Shown here piece after piece: positions 54,612 to 63,217 of a stretch of 64,000 nt of DNA. Origin of the DNA: Gemmata massiliana (lineage in GTDB: Bacteria; Planctomycetota; Planctomycetia; Gemmatales; Gemmataceae); the NCBI RefSeq assembly GCF_901538265.1, contig NZ_LR593886.1:8515738-8579737 (forward strand). The letters run 5' to 3'. Each line of letters begins with the position of its first letter. The first letter of the stretch is position 1. The notes beneath the pieces are model-generated. The model was not told the DNA's origin, did not search any database, and worked only from the letters and a program-made list of their open reading frames with translations. A program made the position numbers and the translations under genes.

Positions 54612-55607
54612 CTACACTTTTCGCAAAACCAGTAAGCGCGCACATCCCGCGGCGCCAATGAACCCCGCGTCCGAACCGAGGCTCGCGAACCCGATCTTCA
54701 CGTTCTTCGTCGGGAACGGGAGGCCGAAGCGCTTCACATACGCATCAATCTTCGACCGGAACCACTCGCCCGCAGCGACCATTCCGCCCCCGTACACGAT
54801 CATCTCCGGGTCCACGGCCGCGATCACCGCGCACGCCCCGAGTGCCAGATAATAAGCGGTGTCGTCCACCACCTTCTGGGCCAGCTCGTCGCCCTCGGCC
54901 GCGTGCCGGAAGATCACCTTCGCGGTGAAGTCCTCATCGTTGGCCGTGTAATAGTCGCGTAACTTGCTCGCTGGTCCGCGCCAGCACGCCATGTCCTCGC
55001 GTGCCCGGCGCACCACGTTGGTAGCGCTCGCGTAAGCTTCGAGACACCCGCGTGCGCCACACCCGCACTGCCGACCGGTGTCGGGCATCGCGATCCGCAA
55101 GTGCCCCAGTTCCCCGCCGTGGCTGTGTTCGCCCTCAATGATTGTGTCGTCGAGGATGATGCCCCCGCCGACGCCGGTCCCCAACGTGAACAGTACCATG
55201 CTTTTCGCGTCGCTGGCGGCCCCCACCCAGAACTCACCGTAGGCCGCGGCGTTCGCGTCATTCTGGTACGCGGTCGGTTTATTGAATGCCTTCGCGACGT
55301 GGTCCCGCACCGGAACGTTCTTCCACGGCTTCAGATTCGGTGGGTCGAGAATCAGACCCGCTTTGATGTCCATCAGCCCCGGAGTCGCGACCCCGATTGC
55401 GGTAATGTCGGCGAGAGTGAGGTTGGCGGCTTCGATCGCCTTGCGGATCGTCGCGCACATCGTTTCCAGTCCCTCCTCCTGTCCGCGCTCGGGATTGGTG
55501 TCCATCACCACCGGCGCGGACAGCGGGCGCCCGTCGCTCGTCACAACGGCGGCCTTCATCGTGGTTCCGCCCACGTCTAAACCGACGAAATTTTCCTGTG
55601 CGGCCAT
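54612..55607 (-). CDS. ROK-family sugar kinase (glucokinase-like)
   Basis: 331 residues. ATP-binding phosphate-1 motif VGLDVGGTTMKAAVV, catalytic Asp region YQNDANAAAYGE, TLGTGVGGGIILD (phosphate-2), substrate His in HGGELGHLRI, and the ROK zinc site CGCGARGCLEAYAS with three cysteines. Also VIAAVDPEMIVYGGGMVAAG. It should phosphorylate glucose or a related hexose with ATP in the cytoplasm. Start ATG 55607 directly precedes the family N-terminus. Confidence 0.92.
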   Translation of the reverse strand: MAAQENFVGLDVGGTTMKAAVVTSDGRPLSAPVVMDTNPERGQEEGLETMCATIRKAIEAANLTLADITAIGVATPGLMDIKAGLILDPPNLKPWKNVPVRDHVAKAFNKPTAYQNDANAAAYGEFWVGAASDAKSMVLFTLGTGVGGGIILDDTIIEGEHSHGGELGHLRIAMPDTGRQCGCGARGCLEAYASATNVVRRAREDMACWRGPASKLRDYYTANDEDFTAKVIFRHAAEGDELAQKVVDDTAYYLALGACAVIAAVDPEMIVYGGGMVAAGEWFRSKIDAYVKRFGLPFPTKNVKIGFASLGSDAGFIGAAGCARLLVLRKV

Positions 55608-55946
55608 TATTGCCTCAGTGAACTGCGTTTATGTGCGTGCGTACTTCGCGCCGGGATTTCATGTGTGACCTTCATCCCGCTCCCGGGAATACGGTGCGGG
55701 GAGCGAAATACAAACCGCGAAACGCGAAATAGCAAACACTTTCCACAAGTTGTACCGATAGCGCCAGATTGTGACAGGTGAAGACGTTAACGTGTGTTAG
55801 CGCCGACCCCAGAGTGTTAACTACCCGCGCTTCGGTGCGCAAATCATTCGAGTCGGGGCGCTCTTTCGTTCGGTAATGATCTACGGTTGCCAGAAGGAAC
55901 ATCCCCTGCGATCGCCCGCTGGTCGCCCCGCCCAGAAGCGCACATT
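55608..55946. other. Gap with three phased YGTTARC motifs
   Basis: No gene in these 339 bases. Three motif copies lie on one face of the helix: CGTTAAC 55785-55791, TGTTAGC 55795-55801 (offset 10) and TGTTAAC 55815-55821 (offset 20 from the second). The gap separates the ROK kinase (minus) from the HEAT protein (plus) and must hold promoters for both, so the motif cluster may be an operator or upstream promoter element. Confidence 0.5.
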
Positions 55947-56603
55947 ATGGAACCGCTCACGCCGCAAGTGATGCACAAGCTGGTCTTCACCATCCTCGTC
56001 CACGGGCTGCCGGACGCGCAGACGAACGTGGCCTACGATGTGCTCCTTGAAGCCCAAAATAACCCGAACCCGCAAGTGCGCGAGCTGGCCGTGGTCGCGC
56101 TCGCCGAATTGCCGGTGCCCGCTCCCAAGCGGGTCACGGCTCTGGCGAAGGGGCTGCGCGACGCTTCGGCCCGTGTTCGGCGCCGGGCGGCCCGTGCGCT
56201 GGGCGATTTCGGCGCCCAAGCTATTCCCGCCGTTCCCGCTCTCGTGACCGGTCTGCGGGACGTTGATACCAGCGTGCGCCGCGACTGCGCCGGGACACTC
56301 GGGCGCCTCGGACCGGCGGCTGGCCCGGGAGCGCAAGGATTGGTCAACCTGTTGTCCGAACCGGAAACCCGCAGCCGCGTGGTGGCAGCGACCGCACTCA
56401 AGCGCATCGGGAACGAAGCCGTCCCGGTGCTCATGGCCGGTCTGCGCAACGCGGACGCCGATTTCCGCTCTCGGTGTGCAAAAGTGCTGACCCACATCGC
56501 ACCAGACGATAACGAAGTGACCGAAGCAATTCGTGTTGTCGTGGCCGAAGACGAAATGTCCAGAACCACCGAATTTGTCCCGCTCGCGATGGCCGTGAAC
56601 TGA
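55947..56603 (+). CDS. HEAT-repeat protein
   Basis: 218 residues from ATG 55947 (a TTG at 55887 would extend it by 20). At least four HEAT/PBS-lyase-type repeats: NPQVRELAVVALAELP, ASARVRRRAARALGDFGAQA, DTSVRRDCAGTLGRLGPAAG, ETRSRVVAATALKRIGNEAV and ADFRSRCAKVLTHIAPDD. No catalytic motif. Probably a scaffold or regulator of protein interaction, cytoplasmic. A terminator-like hairpin follows the gene. Confidence 0.8.
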   Translation: MEPLTPQVMHKLVFTILVHGLPDAQTNVAYDVLLEAQNNPNPQVRELAVVALAELPVPAPKRVTALAKGLRDASARVRRRAARALGDFGAQAIPAVPALVTGLRDVDTSVRRDCAGTLGRLGPAAGPGAQGLVNLLSEPETRSRVVAATALKRIGNEAVPVLMAGLRNADADFRSRCAKVLTHIAPDDNEVTEAIRVVVAEDEMSRTTEFVPLAMAVN

Positions 56604-56648
56604 TCTTCCAGAAGGAGATGAAGGGGTGAAAGAGCGAGCGGGTGAAGA

Positions 56649-56685
56649 GGTGAAAAGACAGCTCTCAGGCGGTTGTCTTTTCACC
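56649..56685. terminator. Hairpin between HEAT and SDR genes
   Basis: Perfect 12-bp stem (56649-56660 with 56674-56685; arms GGTGAAAAGACA and complement) with a 13-base loop. It separates convergent genes and could end both transcripts. On the plus strand the right arm itself carries CTTTT rather than a following U-run, so it may instead be a repeat-derived palindrome. Confidence 0.45.
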
Positions 56686-56698
56686 CTGCTCCTCAGAT

Positions 56699-57496
56699 TC
56701 AAAGTCGCCGACTCATCATCCACTTCACTGCACGAATCACCACACCGCGCGGGGCGAATCGCTCCAAAAATAGCATTATCTTGTTCCGCCAGCCCGGAAC
56801 GACCATCCGGCGACCCGCTTTCATCGCGTTCAGACCGGCTTCGGCCACCGGGCGCGGTCCCATCGCCTGGCCCGCGCTGAACACGCGCGTTGTTTGCATC
56901 CCCGAAGCCGCCGCGAACTCTGTCGCGACCGGTCCGGGGCACAGGACGGTCACCGTAATCCCGGTCTTGCGCAGTTCGCTGTGAAGCGCTTCAGAGAACG
57001 AGTTTACGAAGGCTTTGGTGGCGTAGTAAACGGCCATGAATGGACCGGCTTGAAACCCCGCGATCGAACCCACGTTCAGAATGCGCCCGTAGTTACGCGC
57101 AACGAATGAAGGCAAAAATAGTCCCGTCAGTTCGGTGAGCGCGGTGATGTTCACCTGAATCATTCGCAGCGTTTTACCGAGGTCTGATTTCGTGAACGGG
57201 CTGAGATCCCCGAATCCGGCGTTGTTCACCAGCACATCGATCGTAATCCCCGCCCCTTGAACGGCATCGAACAGTTGCCGCGGCGCGGCCGGGTCCGCGA
57301 GGTCCGCGGGAAACACGTGACACGCGGACCCGTGCTTTTGCTTCAGTTCGTCCGCAAGTGTGCGGAGCTGTTTGGCTCGGCGCGCGGTGAGAACGAGGTC
57401 GTGATCGACCGCGAGCAGGCGCGCGAGTTCGACGCCGATCCCGGCGCTGGCCCCGGTGACGAGCGCGACCGGCCGCGGGGACGGTGGCGTGGACAT
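56699..57496 (-). CDS. Short-chain dehydrogenase/reductase
   Basis: 265 residues. Classical SDR: cofactor-binding VALVTGASAGIGVELARLLA (TGxxxGxG), LVLTARRAKQL, VLVNNAGFGDLSP (NNAG), catalytic Ser in ILNVGSIAGFQAG, and YYATKAFVNS (YxxxK). Arg after the second strand suggests NADP(H) preference. Substrate unknown. Monocistronic between convergent HEAT gene and scpA. Confidence 0.9.
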   Translation of the reverse strand: MSTPPSPRPVALVTGASAGIGVELARLLAVDHDLVLTARRAKQLRTLADELKQKHGSACHVFPADLADPAAPRQLFDAVQGAGITIDVLVNNAGFGDLSPFTKSDLGKTLRMIQVNITALTELTGLFLPSFVARNYGRILNVGSIAGFQAGPFMAVYYATKAFVNSFSEALHSELRKTGITVTVLCPGPVATEFAAASGMQTTRVFSAGQAMGPRPVAEAGLNAMKAGRRMVVPGWRNKIMLFLERFAPRGVVIRAVKWMMSRRL

Positions 57497-57563
57497 AACG
57501 GTACTCGCTGTAGTGTGACGACCGATGTTTCGAGCGGTCCGTCACACGAATCGACCGTCTCGT

Positions 57564-58319
57564 TCAAGACAGGATAGGGTCCGCGACCGACTCGACCTCT
57601 GCCGGTGCGTCGGGAAGGGTGACGAGGAAGATGCCGCCATCGAGTTCGGGCTGTTCCAAACCCAAACCGCGGTGCCGGATCAGTTCGAGCACCGCGAGGA
57701 AGATGCCGATCAGTCGCGCTTTGTAATGTGGGGGCGGGAACGCCTCGCGGAACGGCAACCGACCGCCGGACGCGGCCACGCGCTCCAAGAGTTGCGCTTC
57801 GTACACGTGCTGTGGAGTGTCATCCACCGCGATCGTGGTCGGCTGAAGCGCCTGCGTTTCGCGCATGAGCCGGGCGAACGCACTGACCAAGTCCCACAAC
57901 TCGACCGGGCGCACCTTGGGTTCGTGCTCGCGCGCCGGTTCGGGCGGCTCCAGGCGCGAGAGCCGAGTACCGGCCTCTTCCGCCTTCGCTTCGAGCGCCG
58001 CGGCTGCGTCCTTGAACTTCCGGTATTCGAGCAACTGCCGCACGAGTTCGCGACGCGGGTCCGGCTGGTCGTCGGTGACGTGGTGCTCGTCAACGGGAAG
58101 CAGCGACCGGACCTTGATCTCCATCAGCGTGGCGGTCATCACCAGAAACTCGCCCGCGGCTTCGATGTCCAAATCCTTGACGGCCTGAACATAAGCGAGG
58201 AACTGGTCAGCGAGTTCGGCGATGGGGATGTCGAGAACGTCCACCTCGTTCCGCTTGACCAAATAGAGGAGCAGGTCGAGCGGACCGTGAAAAGTGTCGA
58301 GTGCGACGAGGTGTGACAT
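57564..58319 (-). CDS. scpA: Segregation and condensation protein A (kleisin)
   Basis: 251 residues. ScpA N-terminus VALDTFHGPLDLLLYLVKRN, EVDVLDIPIAELADQFLAYV, and AAGEFLVMTATLMEIKVRSL, all well conserved; the C-terminal winged-helix region (FLAVLELIRHRGLGLEQPEL) binds the SMC head. ScpA bridges the two SMC subunits and with ScpB compacts and segregates the chromosome. scpB is not next to it. ATG 58319 gives the exact family N-terminus. Confidence 0.93.
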   Translation of the reverse strand: MSHLVALDTFHGPLDLLLYLVKRNEVDVLDIPIAELADQFLAYVQAVKDLDIEAAGEFLVMTATLMEIKVRSLLPVDEHHVTDDQPDPRRELVRQLLEYRKFKDAAAALEAKAEEAGTRLSRLEPPEPAREHEPKVRPVELWDLVSAFARLMRETQALQPTTIAVDDTPQHVYEAQLLERVAASGGRLPFREAFPPPHYKARLIGIFLAVLELIRHRGLGLEQPELDGGIFLVTLPDAPAEVESVADPILS

Positions 58320-58467
58320 GGGAACCGGACCGCAACCTTCGGGCGTTCACGCGCTCGGAGTATAGCGGCCCCCGGGAAAGAAACCTAGCCGGGTAGTCCG
58401 GCCGCACCAGCCCGCCGCTTGCCTAACCGGGATAGAATGGGCACCTCGAACGAGAAAGGTCCGTGCC

Positions 58468-59490
58468 ATGTCGCGGTTCTGGCAGCACTTCATTACGAAT
58501 GGCGGGGAGGATACCGACGCGCCCGGCGAACCGAAGGGCGAATCTACTCCCGAGCCGGAAGACGTACTCGATGCGTTCTCGCGCGCCGTTGTCGGCGTCG
58601 CAGACAAACTCCGCCCGGCCGTTGTAAACCTCCGAGTTGGTAAGGGAATGAGAGGCGGGAGCGGCTCCGGCGTGTTGTTCACGCCCGACGGGTTCCTGCT
58701 CACGAACCACCACGTCGTCCAGGGGCACGAAAAGGTCCGCGTGCGCCTCAGTGATGGCGCGGAGATGAGCGGCCGCGTGGTCGGTAACGACCCGTGGACC
58801 GACCTCGCGGTGGTGCAGGCGGAGGGCGGGTCGTTCCCGTTCGCCACGTTCGGCGATTCGGCGAAGATCAAGGTCGGCCAGCTCGCCGTTGCGATCGGCA
58901 GCCCGCTCGGGTTTGAATCGACCGTCACCGCGGGAGTGATCTCCGCGCTCGGGCGCACGCTCCGCAGCGTGTCCGGCCACTTAGTCGATAACGTCATCCA
59001 AACGGACGCGGCCCTCAACCCCGGTAACAGCGGGGGACCGCTCGTGGATTCGCACGGTCGCGTGATCGGTATCAACACCGCGGTCATTCAGCCCGCGCAG
59101 GGTATCTGCTTCGCGGTGCCGATCAATACCGCAAAGACGATCCTGCCGCAACTGCTGAAACACGGTCGGGTGATCCGCGGGTACCTGGGACTGCATGTGC
59201 GCCAAGTGCCAGTCGCGCCGGAACTTCGCGAGAAGTTCGAGCTGGAGCAAAAGAGCGGCGTCGAGATCCTGATGCTCGAAGAAGAAGGACCGGCGCAGAA
59301 CGCGGGATTATGGATCGACGACATCATCGTTGGCTTCGGCGGTAAGACCGTGGCGAGCGTGGACGACCTGCACCGCGCGCTCACGCAACTCCCGGTCGGA
59401 ATCCCCGCGAAAGCCGCGGTGTTACGCGAGGGGCGCCGGGTCGAGCGCGCGGTGGTGCCGGGCGAGTACCCCAGCCCGGTGCGCGGGTAG
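58468..59490 (+). CDS. HtrA/DegP-like trypsin-type serine protease with one PDZ domain
   Basis: 340 residues from ATG 58468 (GAAAGG upstream). Protease domain about 40-235 with catalytic His in LLTNHHVVQG, Asp in NDPWTDLAVVQA, and Ser in LNPGNSGGPLVD; all three are present. One PDZ domain about 240-330 (GYLGLHVRQVP, AGLWIDDIIVGFGGKTV). There is no signal peptide or membrane segment, so it is probably cytoplasmic, unlike typical DegP; the N-terminal 35 residues are acidic. Divergent from scpA. Confidence 0.92.
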   Translation: MSRFWQHFITNGGEDTDAPGEPKGESTPEPEDVLDAFSRAVVGVADKLRPAVVNLRVGKGMRGGSGSGVLFTPDGFLLTNHHVVQGHEKVRVRLSDGAEMSGRVVGNDPWTDLAVVQAEGGSFPFATFGDSAKIKVGQLAVAIGSPLGFESTVTAGVISALGRTLRSVSGHLVDNVIQTDAALNPGNSGGPLVDSHGRVIGINTAVIQPAQGICFAVPINTAKTILPQLLKHGRVIRGYLGLHVRQVPVAPELREKFELEQKSGVEILMLEEEGPAQNAGLWIDDIIVGFGGKTVASVDDLHRALTQLPVGIPAKAAVLREGRRVERAVVPGEYPSPVRG

Positions 59491-59498
59491 TTCACCTC

Positions 59499-59531
59499 TC
59501 CTCGGAACTGTGAACTGCACAGTTCCGAGGA
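59499..59531 (+). terminator. Terminator hairpin of the HtrA-like gene
   Basis: Perfect 14-bp stem (59499-59512 with 59518-59531, loop AACTG) 9 bases past the stop. It is followed by AGAACATTT, not a continuous U-run, so termination is likely but may be partial. Confidence 0.6.
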
Positions 59532-59853
59532 AGAACATTTCAGGTTCCCGCAGAATTGCTCTTTTTATTCTGTAACCGCGGTGTATTATTCCTCACACTG
59601 ATGTGGCGGGTGCCACTCAGTCCAGGAGCTACGAATCGCTTTGCTGCCATCTGCTTCGACACTTCTTGGTCTTTCGACTCTGAGCTACCCTCACAGCCTC
59701 CAAGACAGTCAAGCCAGCATCGTTGCAGAGGAACTGTGGGACGCGACCATTCCTTGCGAATGACGTGCCCTCAGCCACTCGTCAGTCCTGTCCTCAGCGC
59801 GGGGGGTTCCGCGCAGCGTTCTATCGGGCCACCGGCCCAGAGTAAGAAGACTA
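59532..59853. other. Long leader region before the RRM gene
   Basis: 322 bases with no supportable gene. An A+T-rich stretch at 59558-59590 (CTCTTTTTATTC, then TGTATTATT) could hold the promoter; this would leave a 5' untranslated region of roughly 250 bases before the RRM gene, with several short G+C-rich inverted repeats near 59800-59835. Such long leaders are known for cold-regulated RNA-binding protein genes, but nothing here proves it. Confidence 0.35.
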
Positions 59854-60222
59854 ATGGCGAAGAAGTTGTACGTCGGTAACATCTCGTTCCAAACCACCAG
59901 CGACGACTTGGTGCAAGCGTTCTCCCAGTACGGCACCGTGCTGGGCGCGCAGATCGTCAGCGACCGTGAAACCGGCCGCAGCCGCGGGTTCGCGTTCGTC
60001 GAAATGCACGACGGTGGCGACGAAGCGATCGCGGCCCTCAACGGCGCCCAACTCGGCGGCCGCACCCTGACCGTGAACGAAGCCAAGCCCCGCGAAGAGC
60101 GCCCCCGCACCGGCGGTGGTGGCTACGGCGGCGGTGGTGGCGGCGGCTACGGTGGCGGGCGTGGCGGCAGCGGCGGCGGCTACGGTGGCGGGCGTGGCGG
60201 CAGCGGCGGTGGCCGCTACTAA
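59854..60222 (+). CDS. RRM RNA-binding protein with glycine-rich tail
   Basis: 122 residues. One RNA-recognition motif about 1-80 with RNP2 KLYVGNISF and RNP1 RGFAFVEM, both with the aromatic residues needed for stacking on RNA. The tail (about 87-122) is GYGGG/RGGSGGG repeats, like plant and cyanobacterial glycine-rich RNA-binding proteins, which are often cold-induced. The DNA of the tail is repetitive (60112-60205). Cytoplasmic; likely RNA chaperone. Confidence 0.92.
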   Translation: MAKKLYVGNISFQTTSDDLVQAFSQYGTVLGAQIVSDRETGRSRGFAFVEMHDGGDEAIAALNGAQLGGRTLTVNEAKPREERPRTGGGGYGGGGGGGYGGGRGGSGGGYGGGRGGSGGGRY

Positions 60223-60690
60223 GTAACCGATCACGACCGTGGGCCGGCGCTCACTGGCTACGAACTCCCTTCTGCACCGCACGAAGCGTGTTGACCACCT
60301 TCTGTGCGGGTCGCGGGGCCGACTTCGGGACCAAGAAGAGGGATTCTTCTTCGCCCGGACGAATGGCACCCGCGCCGCGGACGCGAGTACGTGGTCAGCG
60401 AGCGCCGGCCTCGGCGTTTTCTGATGCCACCCAATGGGCGATTGACCGCTGCTAACATTTGCTAACATTCTGGCCCCGGAGAGCCTCGCGGACCCATTAA
60501 CCGAGCAAAAACACTTGTTTTTGCGGTCAAAATAGCAAAATCACACGACCTCACTGACCGGTGTTGTGGGTAACAATCACTAACATTTCCCCAGCACTCA
60601 CACTCACCAAACGATTCCAAAGCCCGCTACTACGGATTATACGCCAGGTAGTGGACAAAAATCCATAAAATTACCTACCATACCCGCGCC
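60223..60690. other. Gap with phased TAACA motifs upstream of rpmA
   Basis: 468 bases with no supportable gene. It contains a 7-bp hairpin (60333-60339 with 60345-60351), possibly ending the RRM transcript, and two motif pairs: GCTAACA at 60451-60457 and 60461-60467 (offset 10), and GTAACA 60570-60575 with CTAACA 60580-60585 (offset 10). These are the complements of the TGTTAGC motif found at 35474-35563 and 55785-55821. The sequence is clearly A+T-richer than the window. Confidence 0.5.
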
Positions 60691-60718
60691 TTGCCCGCCC
60701 CCGCAGGACCACTACAAT
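60691..60718 (+). promoter_or_regulatory. Candidate sigma-70-type promoter of rpmA
   Basis: TTGCCC (60691-60696) and TACAAT (60713-60718) are separated by 16 bases, close to consensus -35 and -10 boxes. It would place the transcript start near 60725, about 37 bases before the bL27 start codon. Confidence 0.5.
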
Positions 60719-60761
60719 ACTCCATCCTGCATAAAAAACAGAAATTCAGGAGAATAAAGTC

Positions 60762-61031
60762 ATGGCACACAAAAAGGGTCAGGGGTCGGTCCGCAACGGT
60801 CGCGATTCACTGTCGAAGCGCCGCGGGCTGAAGGCCTACGGCGGTCAAGCGGTCACCATCGGCAGCATCATCGTGACGCAGTGCGGCACCCGATACTCAC
60901 CCGGTCGGTTCGTGCGCCTCGCGAAGAACAGCAGCATCTTCGCACTGGTGGCGGGTAAGGTGTATTTCGACCAGGGCGGTAAGCGCATCAACGTGCTGCC
61001 CGACGACGCGACGGCCACCGCGATCGGCTAA
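60762..61031 (+). CDS. rpmA: 50S ribosomal protein bL27
   Basis: 89 residues from ATG 60762 (AGGAG upstream). N-terminus MAHKKGQGSVRNGRDSLSKR is the conserved tail reaching the peptidyl transferase centre, then GLKAYGGQAVTIGSIIV, CGTRYSPGRFVRLAKN and IFALVAGKVYF. Divergent in places from the usual (for example TQCGTRYSPG for RQRGTKFHPG). It is not next to rplU (bL21), its normal operon partner; its own promoter and terminator bracket it. Confidence 0.92.
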   Translation: MAHKKGQGSVRNGRDSLSKRRGLKAYGGQAVTIGSIIVTQCGTRYSPGRFVRLAKNSSIFALVAGKVYFDQGGKRINVLPDDATATAIG

Positions 61032-61050
61032 AGCAATCCGAGTAACACAA

Positions 61051-61091
61051 AACGAGCCGGGCCGCACGTTCCACGCGCGGCCCGGCTCGTT
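61051..61091 (+). terminator. Terminator after rpmA
   Basis: Perfect 15-bp stem (61051-61065 with 61077-61091) 20 bases after the rpmA stop, followed by TGTTG. On the minus strand it is followed by TTTTGTGTTAC, so it may also serve the convergent proS gene. Confidence 0.75.
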
Positions 61092-61197
61092 TGTTGAGCA
61101 AGTTGGCACTTCCACAACTCGAACGACACGAACCACCGCGTCGTTCGAGCCGCACTTTTTGGCCGAGGGAGATTCCACCGATCGATCCGGCCCCGAT

Positions 61198-62739
61198 CTA
61201 GTACGCCCGTGCAAACACCACGGGGCGTGCGGACGACTTACCGGTGAAAATACACGTGCCTGGTTCCTGCGGGCCGTCGAACGGCAGGCACCGGATCGTC
61301 GCCGCGAATTCTTTTTGGATGCTCTCTTCCGTCTCGCGCGTACCGTCCCAGTGGGCGTACACGAACTTCAGCGGCTCCGTGCCCGCTTCCGCGGCCTCCT
61401 CTCGTGCGGGGAACAGAGCCTTGAACTCGTCGAGCGTGTTCGCGGTTACGATACGCGAGTCGCGGAACGCCTTCGCCCGGTTGTACAGCGATGCCTGGAT
61501 GTCGCGGAGCAGCTTCGAGATGTGCTCGGCCGCACCCGTGAGCGGGATACCGAACTGCTTCCCCTCTTTTCCGGGTACGTCGCGCCGGGCAACGGCGCAG
61601 GCGCCTTTCTCGATGTCCTTCGGCCCGATCTCCACGCGAACCGGCACTCCGCGGACCTCGTGCTCCGCGTACCGGAAGCCGGGCTGCTTATCGAACAAGG
61701 TGTCGATTTTCACGCTGATCGGATCGTAACCGAAGAAGTCGTCGCGGGGCAACGCACGCAGTTCGGCCGCGAGCTTTTCTGCCGCGGCGATCGAAGGGCC
61801 GCGTTCCGCGTCGTTTTTGCCCAGTGGCACAATGACGACGTGCGTGGCCGCGAGCCGAGGGGGGATCACGAGCCCGTTGTCGTCGGAGTGCGTCATGATG
61901 AGGCCACCGATGAGCCGCGTGCTCACGCCCCAACTCGTTGCCCAGGCGAACTCTTCCTTGTTCTCCTTGTCTTTGAACTTCACATCAAACGCCTTCGCAA
62001 AGTTCTGCCCCAGGAAGTGCGACGTTCCGGCCTGGAGTGCTTTACCGTCCTGCATCATCGCTTCGATGCAGAGCGTGTACACCGCGCCAGGGAACTTCTG
62101 GCCGTCGGTCTTGGGACCGACCAGCACGGGCATCGCCATCCATTCTTCCGCAAACTTCTGGTACACGCGAACCATCTGAAGCGTTTCGGCCTCGGCCTCT
62201 TCCGCGTTCGCGTGGGCGGTGTGCCCCTCTTGCCACAGGAACTCCGCGGTGCGGAGGAACAGTCGCGTGCGCATCTCCCAGCGCACCACGTTGGCCCACT
62301 GGTTAATGAGTAGCGGTAGGTCGCGATAGCTCTGAACCCACTTCTTGTAGGTGTTCCAGATGATCGTTTCGGACGTGGGACGGATGATGAGCGGTTCTTC
62401 GAGTTCGGCCGCGGGATCGACGTGCAGGGGCTTACCGGGTTCCGCTTTCAAGCGGTAGTGCGTGACCACCGCGCACTCCTTTGCGAATCCCTCCGCCATC
62501 TGCTCTTCCTTCGCCAGGAAGCTCATGGGGATGAAGAGGGGAAAGTAGGCGTTGACGTGCCCGGTATCCTTGAACAGCCGGTCGAGAGCGCGCTGCATCT
62601 TTTCCCAAAGGGCGTACCCGGTCGGCTTGATGACCATGCACCCGCGAACGTCCGAGTTGTCCGCGAGCCCGGCTTCCTTGACGATGTCCAGGTACCACTG
62701 GGAGTAGTTCCGGGCGCGGGGCGTAATCACGTCGGCCAT
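61198..62739 (-). CDS. proS: Prolyl-tRNA synthetase, class 3 (archaeal/eukaryal-like)
   Basis: 513 residues from ATG 62739 (AAGGAA upstream). Class II synthetase motifs: motif 1 in [20 protein letters not shown], motif 2 region [32 protein letters not shown], motif 3 [17 protein letters not shown]. The anticodon-binding domain follows, and the protein ends in a C-terminal Zn-like domain finishing with Tyr (VFARAY), the class 3 hallmark. It lacks the INS editing domain of the usual bacterial class 1 enzyme. Charges tRNA-Pro. Confidence 0.93.
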   Translation of the reverse strand: MADVITPRARNYSQWYLDIVKEAGLADNSDVRGCMVIKPTGYALWEKMQRALDRLFKDTGHVNAYFPLFIPMSFLAKEEQMAEGFAKECAVVTHYRLKAEPGKPLHVDPAAELEEPLIIRPTSETIIWNTYKKWVQSYRDLPLLINQWANVVRWEMRTRLFLRTAEFLWQEGHTAHANAEEAEAETLQMVRVYQKFAEEWMAMPVLVGPKTDGQKFPGAVYTLCIEAMMQDGKALQAGTSHFLGQNFAKAFDVKFKDKENKEEFAWATSWGVSTRLIGGLIMTHSDDNGLVIPPRLAATHVVIVPLGKNDAERGPSIAAAEKLAAELRALPRDDFFGYDPISVKIDTLFDKQPGFRYAEHEVRGVPVRVEIGPKDIEKGACAVARRDVPGKEGKQFGIPLTGAAEHISKLLRDIQASLYNRAKAFRDSRIVTANTLDEFKALFPAREEAAEAGTEPLKFVYAHWDGTRETEESIQKEFAATIRCLPFDGPQEPGTCIFTGKSSARPVVFARAY

Positions 62740-62917
62740 GAGAGATTCCTTGACAAATGAGGCGCACGCCCGGGTTTAACGCCGGGCGGCGCGTGTGGTC
62801 ACGATTATAGATAGGGACGGCCCCGCGATCGAAAGGTGATCGGGGCAACAAGAAAGTCGCGGAAGGGTCAGTCGCTTGAAGTCACCCGAACGACGTGAGC
62901 CGCCACACTACCAATTG

Positions 62918-63196
62918 TCAACCCACAGTGAGCGGGCTCACCGAATCGGACACCGCCCCACTAACCGTTACGACAACCGAGGCCCCCGTATAGGCTTGGT
63001 TGGCACTGACATTCGAGTACCAAGTCCCGCTAGTAGCCGTGACGAGAGCTCCCGTTGCCACCGTTGCACCACCAGAATCTTTTAGCACAACACTAATTTG
63101 TGACGATGTAACCGTCGCCTCGCACGTGCCGCTCACCGTAAACGAGCGGGCGACTGTTGCTCCATCGGTCGGCTGAGAAATCGTGATCCAGGACAT
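62918..63196 (-). CDS. Small bacterial Ig-like domain protein
   Basis: 92 residues from ATG 63196 (AGGAACC upstream). The whole protein is one beta-sandwich: SWITISQPTDGATVARSFTV, SGTCEATVTSSQISVVLKDS, GALVTATSGTWYSNVSANQA. It resembles bacterial Ig-like (Big/Gmad2) modules. No signal peptide. Its codon use includes more A/T third positions than its neighbours, suggesting recent acquisition. It starts 21 bases after the stop of the gene at 63218-64000, so could be co-transcribed. Role unknown. Confidence 0.55.
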   Translation of the reverse strand: MSWITISQPTDGATVARSFTVSGTCEATVTSSQISVVLKDSGGATVATGALVTATSGTWYSNVSANQAYTGASVVVTVSGAVSDSVSPLTVG

Positions 63197-63217
63197 TCGA
63201 GGTTCCTGACTCCAAAA

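Noticed and set aside
55672-55902. 76-residue minus-strand frame in the gap before the HEAT gene
   Set aside because: No ribosome-binding site, no similarity, and it crosses the phased motif cluster; probably random.
60112-60205. Short direct repeats that might be a CRISPR or satellite
   Set aside because: They encode the GGGYGGGRGGSG tail of the RRM protein in frame and are degenerate; no spacer structure.
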